A DNA stretch of 64,000 nucleotides, taken from assembly GCA_964360265.1 (NCBI GenBank), contig CAYHUY010000001.1, forward strand, positions 32,940 through 96,939, in the 5' to 3' direction. Positions 1-8,070 of this stretch are shown here, one piece after another. This DNA is from GWA1-39-11 sp964360265. GTDB lineage: Bacteria; Patescibacteriota; Microgenomatia; Levybacterales; GWA1-39-11. Position 1 is the first letter of the stretch. Every line of letters starts with the position of its first letter. The notes under the pieces are model-generated. The model saw only the letters and a list, made by a program, of their open reading frames with translations, was not told the origin of the DNA and ran no database searches. A program made the position numbers and the translations under genes.

Positions 1-669
1 CGTTGCCTGAATCATTGAAATTTCTTCTTCAGTTATAATATCGTATCCTTGTCGGACAAATCTTTGATCAGGACGAACACTAACTATAATATCAAAATCG
101 TCAAATCGAATTCTTGAATTACTATCAACCCCCGAGGGTATTTTAATACTTCTGCTTTTCCCATCAATTACCACTTTCTTTGCCACACCCTTTATGGCTT
201 CCATAAAGCCTATCTGAAGTGAATAAGTCGGTTTTCGCCTGCCAAAAGGCGCGCCGCCTCCAAAAAATTGCTCAAAAATCTCAAATGGATCCGTGAATCC
301 TCCAAAGTCAAAATTTGCTCCATTCTCGCCCTGAGCGGAGCCGAAGGGTCCTTCTGTTGAATAGGTATATGTAAACGGCCCCTGCCGACCTTGTCCGCCA
401 AACGGGCTTTGTCCGCCACCAAAGGGTCCACCTGTTCCTGCTCCCCCCTCAAATACCTGCGAACCAAACTGGTCGTATTGAACGCGCTTTTTTGGATCTC
501 CTAAAACCTCGTATGCGTGGTTTATCTCCTTAAATTTACTCTCTGCTCCCCCTGTTTTGTTTTTATCTGGATGGTATTGCAACGCAAGTTTTCTATAGGC
601 TCGCTTTACTTCTTCTTGCGAAGCATTTTTTGAAACACCTAATAACTGATAAAAATCTTTTTCTGCCAT
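1..669 (-). CDS. dnaJ: DnaJ-family co-chaperone, type II (no zinc finger), C-terminus beyond window
   Basis: Co-chaperone that stimulates DnaK ATPase activity and delivers clients. The first 223 residues are visible; the frame is open to base 1. An N-terminal J domain carries the HPD motif at residues 33-35, followed by a Gly/Phe-rich linker and then directly a DnaJ C-terminal substrate-binding domain. The four CxxCxGxG zinc motifs of DnaJ itself are absent, so it is a CbpA/type II protein; naming it dnaJ is by role. The G/F linker contains a short palindromic repeat (321-348). It lies downstream of clpC and the subtilase on the same strand, about 8 kb from dnaK. The start ATG (669) lies just after a CTAG-rich repeat, with no clear Shine-Dalgarno. 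Confidence 0.93.
   Translation of the reverse strand, partial: MAEKDFYQLLGVSKNASQEEVKRAYRKLALQYHPDKNKTGGAESKFKEINHAYEVLGDPKKRVQYDQFGSQVFEGGAGTGGPFGGGQSPFGGQGRQGPFTYTYSTEGPFGSAQGENGANFDFGGFTDPFEIFEQFFGGGAPFGRRKPTYSLQIGFMEAIKGVAKKVVIDGKSRSIKIPSGVDSNSRIRFDDFDIIVSVRPDQRFVRQGYDIITEEEISMIQAT
321..348. repeat. Short repeat inside dnaJ
   Basis: ccctgagcggagccgaaggg forms an inverted repeat (CCCT/AGGG with CGG/CCG inside) and resembles the helicase unit. It encodes GPFGSAQGENG in the G/F linker. Confidence 0.5.
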
Positions 670-671
670 AC

Positions 672-712
672 TTTTTAGCTTCTAGCAATTAGCATCTAGC
701 CTTTAGTTTTAT
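672..712. repeat. CTAG-rich intergenic repeat upstream of dnaJ
   Basis: The stretch has several TAGC/CTAG units, including ctagcaattagc, which recurs at 21861-21872 beside tatD. The 146-bp gap between dnaJ and the subtilase otherwise shows no gene. Confidence 0.5.
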
Positions 713-815
713 TCGAACTAATTCATAGTGGATAGTTGCTGATATTGGTATTTTAGCAAATGTGGGCCTTGTTTGCCAGTCTCGACTAGATAGTCAAGCC
801 TAGGTGGGCTGGGCC

Positions 816-2702
816 TCAGTTGGGCTCGCAAATGAGATCCCCAATCTTTATTGCTCCTAGTTTGCCAGGCTTTGCATCGCTTCTTTCACGGCATGTATAG
901 GTCTTGACCGGTGTTGGTGATGGTTTAAGCGTTGGGGTAGGTAAAATTGTTGGCAGAATCAGAATTGGATCTGGACCCGGCTGCCCCGAGGCTGAGATTA
1001 TGCAAGTTAAGACATATGTAGTATTGTTTGGTAAATTAAAAGAAGCGTTGCACGCCCTCTGACCATTAATGCTTATGGTTACAACATAAGGGCCCCCATT
1101 AAGGTTAAGGAAGCTAAAGTTCCCTTGACCATCTGACACAATCTGTTTATTAACAGGCCCCTCAAGAGTGATCTGGGCACCGGCAAACCCCATCTCTTCG
1201 TCATCCTTTATACGATTACTATTTTTATCTACAAAGACATTCCCGTTTATTGAGGAGGAGGATCCTGGCTGAGTTGGAGTCAAAGTAAGCGCAGGGGAAG
1301 GACCTGCGGGGGATGGAATTGGCGTAATGGGAGGAAGACCGGAACACGCATTAAGCGTTTTAAAAGCATTTAAACGCTTCCCTATTGGCTTATCTGTATC
1401 TATGGGATCCGCATTGTTGATCAAACAGTCTTTAACTTGTTGGGGAGAAAGTGAAGGATTTACGGACAAAAGAAGAGCCACGACTCCTGCAACATGCGGT
1501 GCTGCCATTGAAGTTCCACTTTTGTTACCATAATCATTATTGGGTATTGTTGAATATATACCCGTGCCAGGTGCGGCAATATCAACCCGTGACCCGAAAT
1601 TAGAACTTGAGCTTCGTTGATCATTTTGGTCTGAATTCCCAACCACTATTACTCCGCTGCACGATGCCGGACTTACATTTGCTACATCAATCGCTTGGCC
1701 TCCAGTTGTTACGTCTGCGTTTCCTGCGGCAACAACAACAACAACGTTTCTTGATATTGCATAATCAATAAACTGCTGATAATCTGAGGAGCAACTTCTA
1801 AGATTAGCCCCCAAGCTCATGTTTATTACCTTAGCTCCACTATCCACCGCATCTTTTATCGCCTCTAATGCCCAAGCACTTGAACCTCTCCCCGAGCTTC
1901 CCAAAACCTTAAAAGCCATAAGACCTACAGACCAATTAACTCCGCTTACGCCTAAGTTATTATGTCCAACTGCACCAATAGTCCCCGCAACATGGGTACC
2001 ATGAGACATATCATCGAAAGGGTCATTTGTACTATTTGTATAATTTTTCCCCTTAAAAATTCCCGTTGGTAAATCCTGGTGATTATAATCAATACCAGTA
2101 TCTATAACCGCCACTAAAACGGTAGACGAACCTGTTGAGATCTCCCACGCGTCAGGCATATAAATTTGCCTTAATCCCCAAAGACCAGGATCGGAATACA
2201 TGGGGTCGTTTGGGATTGCATGTATACTTATAATTGAATTCGGGCCTGAAAATTCAATTTCAGATAGCTTATTTAGTTTCTCTTTTGTCTTCTTAACGTC
2301 CGTCCCTTTCTTGAATGTAAGCAAATAATAATTTCTCAACGTTGGGTCATCCGAATCAGATACCTTCCTTTGAGACACAACCCCCAAGTTCTCAAGCGTG
2401 CTTTTTAGGTTTTCTATCTCATCAATTGTATAAGTATCTTTATATTTGACTATCAGTTCATCAGCAACATATGGCGCTTTAAACGGATCATCTTCTTCAT
2501 CCCCAAGCGTTGGTGTAGGAGTTGTTTTTGAGTTTTGGTTTATAGTTGAAGATATAAAAATAAACAGGGGAACAATTAGAACTGCCGAGATTAAAATCAT
2601 GCCAATAAGAAGACTTTTTTCCTTTAGGAGGAATGAGAATTTTGAATCAGGAATAGAACTTCGCAACGGCGAATCGCTTTTTGGATTCTTGCGATCTTCC
2701 AT
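816..2702 (-). CDS. Membrane-anchored subtilisin-like serine protease (S8) with SdrD-B-like domain
   Basis: Probable cell-surface or secreted endopeptidase. Residues about 28-52 form a membrane anchor, 78-165 look like an I9-type propeptide, and 175-455 are the S8 catalytic domain with Asp201 (VIDTGID), His234 (HGTHVAG), oxyanion Asn328 (AAGN) and Ser398 (GTSMAAPHVAG). A Pro/Thr-rich linker leads to an SdrD B-like domain (about 485-570, GNVFVDKNSNRIKD) and a second Pro/Thr tail. All catalytic residues are intact. The start overlaps the clpC stop by one base (TAATG), so translation is probably coupled to clpC. The substrate is unknown; the pairing with clpC suggests a stress or envelope role, which is inference. 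Confidence 0.93.
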   Translation of the reverse strand: MEDRKNPKSDSPLRSSIPDSKFSFLLKEKSLLIGMILISAVLIVPLFIFISSTINQNSKTTPTPTLGDEEDDPFKAPYVADELIVKYKDTYTIDEIENLKSTLENLGVVSQRKVSDSDDPTLRNYYLLTFKKGTDVKKTKEKLNKLSEIEFSGPNSIISIHAIPNDPMYSDPGLWGLRQIYMPDAWEISTGSSTVLVAVIDTGIDYNHQDLPTGIFKGKNYTNSTNDPFDDMSHGTHVAGTIGAVGHNNLGVSGVNWSVGLMAFKVLGSSGRGSSAWALEAIKDAVDSGAKVINMSLGANLRSCSSDYQQFIDYAISRNVVVVVAAGNADVTTGGQAIDVANVSPASCSGVIVVGNSDQNDQRSSSSNFGSRVDIAAPGTGIYSTIPNNDYGNKSGTSMAAPHVAGVVALLLSVNPSLSPQQVKDCLINNADPIDTDKPIGKRLNAFKTLNACSGLPPITPIPSPAGPSPALTLTPTQPGSSSSINGNVFVDKNSNRIKDDEEMGFAGAQITLEGPVNKQIVSDGQGNFSFLNLNGGPYVVTISINGQRACNASFNLPNNTTYVLTCIISASGQPGPDPILILPTILPTPTLKPSPTPVKTYTCRERSDAKPGKLGAIKIGDLICEPN

Positions 2703-5440
2703 TATAGTCCGTTTGGAGTGCTTTTTTGCATTTGTGATCCGTCAGGATTCAAATCTTGACTCGCATCTTGCTGATCTGTTTTGGGAGGCTCGCCCATCCC
2801 GTTATTGTTATAGCCATAAACAGGCTCCGTGTTAGGGATCGGTTTTGACCCGTTAACGCCCGTTTGAACTTGGTCTGTTGGTGGTTTTGCCTCTTCCGAT
2901 TGGGAATTAAGATTTTGCTCTGTTTGACCCAAACCTTGCAGGCCTTCTTGTTTATTTTGCGTTTGAGCTTTGGTAAAGGTAAATTCATCCTTTTGCGCAT
3001 TAAAATCGATCAAGATTGTATCGCCTATGATAAAAGCCTTGCTGATTATTGAAAGCGCTATTGAATTTTCAATAGATGCTTGTATCAAACGTCTCAAGGG
3101 TCTTGCACCATATACGGGATCGTAGCCTTCCTTTGCCAATTGGTTAAGCGCCCCCTGTGTTATTTGTAGTTCAAATCCCTGGTCTTTGAGCAATTTCCTT
3201 GTTTTTTCGATACTTAACCTTGCTATCTCTATCATGTCTTTTGCATCTAGAGGCTTAAATACTACAAGTTCATCAAAACGATTTAAGAGTTCAGGCTTGA
3301 AGAATTTATGAAGTTCATCCATTAAAATTTTTGTTATTTCTGAGAATTTTTTCTGAAATTCCTCTGGAGGCATATTAGTTCCGGCAGCCGTTAATTCTTT
3401 TTGTATAATAACACTCCCAATATTTGATGTCGCAATAATTACTGTGTTTTTAAATGAAATCGTATTCCCTTTATTGTCCGTTAGTCTTCCATCTTCAAGA
3501 AGCTGAAGTAAAATATTAAATACATCAGGATGCGCCTTTTCCACTTCGTCTAAAAGCACAATTGAGTAAGGCTTGGCTCTAACTGCTTCAGTCAACTGCC
3601 CGCCTTCCTCATACCCTACATATCCGGGGGGTGCCCCAATTAATTTTGCGACCTCATGTTTTTCCATATATTCGCTCATGTCAAGCCTGATCATTGACTC
3701 CTCTTTTCCAAAAAGAATCTCCGCCATGGTTTTGGCAAGTTCTGTTTTCCCAACCCCAGTGGGCCCCAGGAATATGAATGATGCGATAGGACGGCCCGCG
3801 GCTGATAAACCGATACGACCCCGCCTTATTGCTTCTGCTATTGAAACAACCGCCTCTTCCTGGTCAATAAATCTTTTATGTATGAGTTCTTCAAGTTTTA
3901 TTAATTTTTGGCTTTCATCCTCTGTTAATTTTGTGATTGGAATCCCGGTCCATGCAGAAACTACCTTTTCTATATCCCCTTTCTTTACTTGATTATCCTG
4001 TCTTTTCCCTTCAGTGCTTAAAAGTTTCACTTCAGCCCCGGCTTCATCAAGAAGATCAACTGCTTTATCCGGCAGGAATCTTTCGCCTATGTATTTTTTG
4101 GATAACTTAACCGCGGCCGTGATTGCATCTGGGGCAAAAACAACATTATGAAACTTTTCGTATTTAGGCGCTAACACCTTGAGCATTTCAATCGCACTCT
4201 CCTCCGGCGGTTCGTCAACCAAAACAGGCTGAAAGCGTCTCTCAAAAGCCTTATCTTTCTCAAAGTATTTTCTGTATTCAGCGGTCGTAGTTGTTCCAAT
4301 CAATTGTATCTGACCACGCGCTAAGTACGGTTTTATAATATTTGAGGCATCCATAGACCCTTCTGTATCTCCTGCGCCAATTAAAGAATGAATCTCATCA
4401 ATAAACAATATTAATTGACCACTTGTTGCCTGTGTTTCTTTAATAACGGCCTTAAATCTTTCTTCAAACTCCCCCCGGTGAGTCGCACCAGCAATAAGAG
4501 AAGCAAGATCAAGCTGCATAATCTGTCTATTGGTAAGAGCCTTGGGAGCCGCACCCTCGACAATTTTTTGCGCCAATCCCTCTACAATTGCGGTTTTCCC
4601 AACTCCTGCCTCACCAATTATTATTGGGTTGTTCTTTGTCCTTCTCAGCATTATATGAATTAATCGCTCAATCTCACGATCTCGTCCTGTTACCGGATCT
4701 AGCCTGCCTTCTTTTGCCTCAAGCGTCAAATCAATGCTATATTTCTCGATCATTGACTTACGGGCTAACGTATAGCTTCCGCTTTTTGCAAGCTTTTCCT
4801 CCAAGCTTTGCTTTTCTATCCCCTTAGATTTTAAGAGTCCAGAGGTTGAAGCGGCGCTAAATGTCGCAAGCAGTATGTCTTCAGGGCTAATAAAGCTTGA
4901 CCCTCTTAATTTTGCCGTATTATAAGATTCCTCAAGTATTTGTTTTGCATCATTACCTAACGTGGGTTGACCTGAAAAGCTTCCTTTTTCTTGTTTTGAC
5001 TCAATTTCTTTTGAAAGTTGTCCTACGTCAACTCCAAACTGCTCAAGCAATTTAAAGACTTCGCTATCGTACAAAAGTCCATAAAGCATACCGCCTGGTT
5101 CTATATTCGCCTGATTGTTATTTTTTGCTAGCGTTTGTGCCTGATTTAAAACCTGTGTCGCCCTTGGGTCAAGTCTTGACAACGCTGTAATATTCTCGCG
5201 GGCGGCAGGTGTTGCAGTAATTTTACTCTGACTATCAAAATTCTGACCTTTATTCTGCTCAGTTATCTTAATGGTTTGTTGGGTTTTTGTATCTCCTCCT
5301 AGAATATCGGGGTGTGTTGCTTGCTCCACTTTAATTTCTGTCCCAACTTGTCTTCCCTGAGAGATACCGAAAGACTCAGTTTCATTTACTTGCTGATCTT
5401 CTTTTGTTTCTTTTTTTTGATTAAATAAATTTCCAAACAT
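2702..5440 (-). CDS. clpC: ClpC/ClpA-like AAA+ unfoldase with almost no middle domain
   Basis: Hsp100 unfoldase that feeds substrates to a ClpP-type protease or remodels them. There is an extra Gln-rich N-terminal extension (1-80), a Clp-N repeat domain (about 85-225), AAA1 with Walker A GEAGVGKT (276-283) and Walker B LILFIDEIH (343-351), and AAA2 with Walker A GPTGVGKT (559-566) and Walker B IVLLDEVEKAH. The region between AAA1 and AAA2 (467-501) is only a short linker, so the coiled-coil M domain of ClpC/ClpB is essentially missing and the layout resembles ClpA. The tail (about 845-912) is Gln/Pro-rich. It is followed by the subtilase with a one-base overlap. ClpP is not in the window. Confidence 0.92.
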   Translation of the reverse strand: MFGNLFNQKKETKEDQQVNETESFGISQGRQVGTEIKVEQATHPDILGGDTKTQQTIKITEQNKGQNFDSQSKITATPAARENITALSRLDPRATQVLNQAQTLAKNNNQANIEPGGMLYGLLYDSEVFKLLEQFGVDVGQLSKEIESKQEKGSFSGQPTLGNDAKQILEESYNTAKLRGSSFISPEDILLATFSAASTSGLLKSKGIEKQSLEEKLAKSGSYTLARKSMIEKYSIDLTLEAKEGRLDPVTGRDREIERLIHIMLRRTKNNPIIIGEAGVGKTAIVEGLAQKIVEGAAPKALTNRQIMQLDLASLIAGATHRGEFEERFKAVIKETQATSGQLILFIDEIHSLIGAGDTEGSMDASNIIKPYLARGQIQLIGTTTTAEYRKYFEKDKAFERRFQPVLVDEPPEESAIEMLKVLAPKYEKFHNVVFAPDAITAAVKLSKKYIGERFLPDKAVDLLDEAGAEVKLLSTEGKRQDNQVKKGDIEKVVSAWTGIPITKLTEDESQKLIKLEELIHKRFIDQEEAVVSIAEAIRRGRIGLSAAGRPIASFIFLGPTGVGKTELAKTMAEILFGKEESMIRLDMSEYMEKHEVAKLIGAPPGYVGYEEGGQLTEAVRAKPYSIVLLDEVEKAHPDVFNILLQLLEDGRLTDNKGNTISFKNTVIIATSNIGSVIIQKELTAAGTNMPPEEFQKKFSEITKILMDELHKFFKPELLNRFDELVVFKPLDAKDMIEIARLSIEKTRKLLKDQGFELQITQGALNQLAKEGYDPVYGARPLRRLIQASIENSIALSIISKAFIIGDTILIDFNAQKDEFTFTKAQTQNKQEGLQGLGQTEQNLNSQSEEAKPPTDQVQTGVNGSKPIPNTEPVYGYNNNGMGEPPKTDQQDASQDLNPDGSQMQKSTPNGL

Positions 5441-5522
5441 AGGCAGGTTATTTTATAAATTTTAACATAATTTACTTATGCTTATCATTACTATCGTCTG
5501 GGTCTTCAGCTTTTGGCGTTTC

Positions 5523-7731
5523 TTAGATTGCCGGATTATCAGACAATTCTCGTTCTGCTTCCTCTTTTAATTCCTTAGGCTTTTGTACCTGTTGCGTTTT
5601 CGTTTCCACCATGCTTTCCTCCTCGTTTTCTTTCCTTTCAATTTCATTCAAAACGCTCTTTCCTGCCTCAAGTTTTGCTTTAAGATATGCAATGACCTCC
5701 GATTTTGAAAATCCTCCAATTAAAAGGAACGGTAGGATATTTGCAACCATTTCCATCCCTTGATTTATTTTTTCTACATCGAAAGAATTAAGAAGACTAA
5801 CGGCCTGATTTATTCTATCCATATCATTCTTTATCCATGCGCGTTTTTCAATCTCTTGACCATAGAGATCTTTTGGCGGTTCAATCGTCTGATAATTTTC
5901 AACCCATAACTTTCTTACTTCTTCGTAATCATCGAGGCTCACTTGTTGCACTCGGTTGACAGCGGGCAACGCTGCTTCACGTAAGGCTTTTAGCATACCC
6001 GGAGCTTCAGGGAGAAGTTCTGAGGCTAAAACATTACCTTTCTTTTCCTCAACAAGTAGCTCATCAAGTATCTGGTTCTCTATCTTTATTTTCTGATCTT
6101 CAGTTATATCTTTCCTGGAGATCTCCTCGCTTGCGTCAAGGATTGTTAACGCAAGCATATTGCCTTTTTGTTTCTCGGCAAGCAACTTATCTTTCATCTT
6201 GGCTATTCGTTCTTTCTCGGCAGGTAAAACTGTAGTCTGAGTTGTCGTAATATTCTTAAGAATCTGGCTCACTTGGAAAAGTTGTGTCTGTCGTGCCTGA
6301 GCGATGCGCTCCGCTCGTACCCCTGCGGCATTTTTTTCGATTGGTGAGACAGCACTTATCTGTGAAGCGGTAAGAACCGCTGATGCAATTGGATTACCTC
6401 TTTGCTTTTGTTCTACAAGTTTTTGCCTGACAGTTGAGAATTGTTCCTTCTCAGAAGGGATTACTACAAGGTTGGGGTTGGCAATTTTTGAAAGCGTACT
6501 ATGAAACTGTGAGGCTTCAGTTCTCTTTTCAATATCGCTTGATAACATAGACGTTTCGAACCGGGCGATATCGCGCATTTTCGGAATTGAGAGGTTTGTA
6601 AGTCGCAGCACATCGGCGCTTTCCCGAACGTGAGCCTCAATATTAACTTTTACCTCTATGGGTCTAATAGCAGCGCCTTTTTTCGCAAAGAAAGGAAGCG
6701 TTCGGGCAACTCCAGTGGGCTGAAATTGTCCAGGCGATGGTGGTGGCGGGCCTTGCGGTATACCTTTGGGTGGATTAAGAAATCCAAAATTCCTGTTTGC
6801 GAATTGTTTAAGCATTATATTGCTGTCAAGCGATAAGGAATTTAAGTAATCGAGAAAGATTTTTAACAGGAGGAATGGCAAGAGAATCGCAACCCAAAGC
6901 ATAAGCAGGGCAACTACATATAGAGCGAATGTGTCTCTCAAGTTAACTGAATTTGATATGCTGAGTACCTGACCAGGTCCGCCGATTAAAATGTTAATGG
7001 CAGTTGGGTATACAATTTTTCCCGCTTGTACTCCTGAAAAATCAAATGGAAGCGGAATTCCAGCTCTCCAAACAACTACAATTCCATGAAGAAAGATAGC
7101 AAAAAGAGGCGCATACAAAAGCCATCTAAAAAATTCACCTGCCCAAATTTTTGCGGTATTTCTGATTGGTCTATAGAAAATAAGCAGCGGGAAAACGGGA
7201 GATAGTACAATAAAAAACCACAAAATTATCTTTCTCACCAAAAGGATTACCGTCATAACATAGTAAGTAATGGCAGTAAGCTTAACTAAGAGTAGAGAAA
7301 TAAAAGCAGATTCCTCGAATTCAGGACCTGTTTTTTTAAGACCCGTAAAGGTTTCGTAATCAAACCCTATATATAAAAGGTCCTGTGTCGAAATATATTT
7401 ACCCTTGCTTCTTAAGAAGAAGTCCTGAACTATATCGCCCATTTGATATATAAATTGAACAACGGAGAAAGAAATAGTTATAAAAACTAAAACAAAAACA
7501 AAACGAGGTATAAACTTCATTACGGTAACACTTTGGCCGCGAGTTATAATTAGAATAAAGGCAGTCGCGAGTACAAATAAAGCAAGCAGAGCATATACTA
7601 TATTTCTTATTATTATCCAGAAGGGAATCAAAGGATTATTATTGTTATCGCATTGATTCTCGGATATTTTTACCACACATAGCCAGCTATAATTTCCAAG
7701 AGTCCAGTCGAGAAATTGACCGGATCGCGCT
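5523..7731 (-). CDS. VirB6/TrbL-like type IV secretion membrane protein, N-terminus lost in gap
   Basis: Probable inner-membrane channel component of the CPR-type type IV secretion system. After the gap the protein has about six to seven hydrophobic segments with conserved charged loops (for example SVTVMKFIPRFVFVLVFI and VRKIILWFFIVLSPVFPLLIF), then a long soluble C-terminal region of about 400 residues. That region holds three related helical units centred on EKQRGNPIASAVL, EKQKGNMLALTIL and EEKKGNVLASELL. The upstream end is at the N run, so length and start are unknown. It sits between dnaK and clpC on the same strand. Family assignment is from hydrophobicity and resemblance to CPR VirB6-like proteins, not from a catalytic motif. 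Confidence 0.65.
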
Positions 7732-7831
7732 NNNNNNNNNNNNNNNNNNNNNNNNNNNNNNNNNNNNNNNNNNNNNNNNNNNNNNNNNNNNNNNNNNNNN
7801 NNNNNNNNNNNNNNNNNNNNNNNNNNNNNNN
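7732..7831. other. Assembly gap of 100 N
   Basis: A run of exactly 100 N, the conventional placeholder for a scaffold gap of unknown size. The open frame across it is not evidence of one protein. Confidence 0.98.
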
Positions 7832-8012
7832 TTGCGAGTCTTGCTGGATTACCTTGCGAAGTCATTATATAGTAACCTCCTATGATCATAAAAAGGAGCC
7901 CTACCATCCCTATTAAACCAAGTCCAATTCCATAAAATCTTTCAACGAAACCAATGGGATCTTGAGGCACGCACCCAAAATCTGTCAGGATTTCACCTTG
8001 AGAACAAGCCAT
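7832..8012 (-). CDS. N-terminal fragment of a small VirB2/TrbC-like pilin-type membrane protein
   Basis: Only the first 60 residues are present before the gap. They comprise a short Cys-containing N-terminus (MACSQGEILTDFGCVP) and one strong membrane segment (GIGLGLIGMVGLLFMIIGGYYIM) followed by TSQGNP. In CPR genomes this pattern is typical of short two-helix VirB2-like subunits encoded just before a VirB6-like protein, so it is probably a separate gene from the fragment at 5523-7731. It could instead be the N-terminus of that protein. Promoter: TTGTTT (8042-8047), 17-bp spacer, TAGCAT (8019-8024), six bases before ATG. Confidence 0.55.
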
Positions 8013-8018
8013 ATGTTT

Positions 8019-8047
8019 ATGCTATCAAATAAAGTGAACTCAAACAA
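8019..8047 (-). promoter_or_regulatory. Promoter of the VirB2-like/T4SS genes
   Basis: TTGTTT-N17-TAGCAT with six bases to the ATG at 8012, so the transcript would start at or next to the start codon. Confidence 0.5.
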
Positions 8048-8070
8048 GGGGAACAGAGGTGTTTGAGGAC

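Noticed and set aside
5523..8012. One 829-residue protein across the N run
   Set aside because: The gap is a placeholder of unknown length and the two ends look like different secretion proteins; they are annotated separately.
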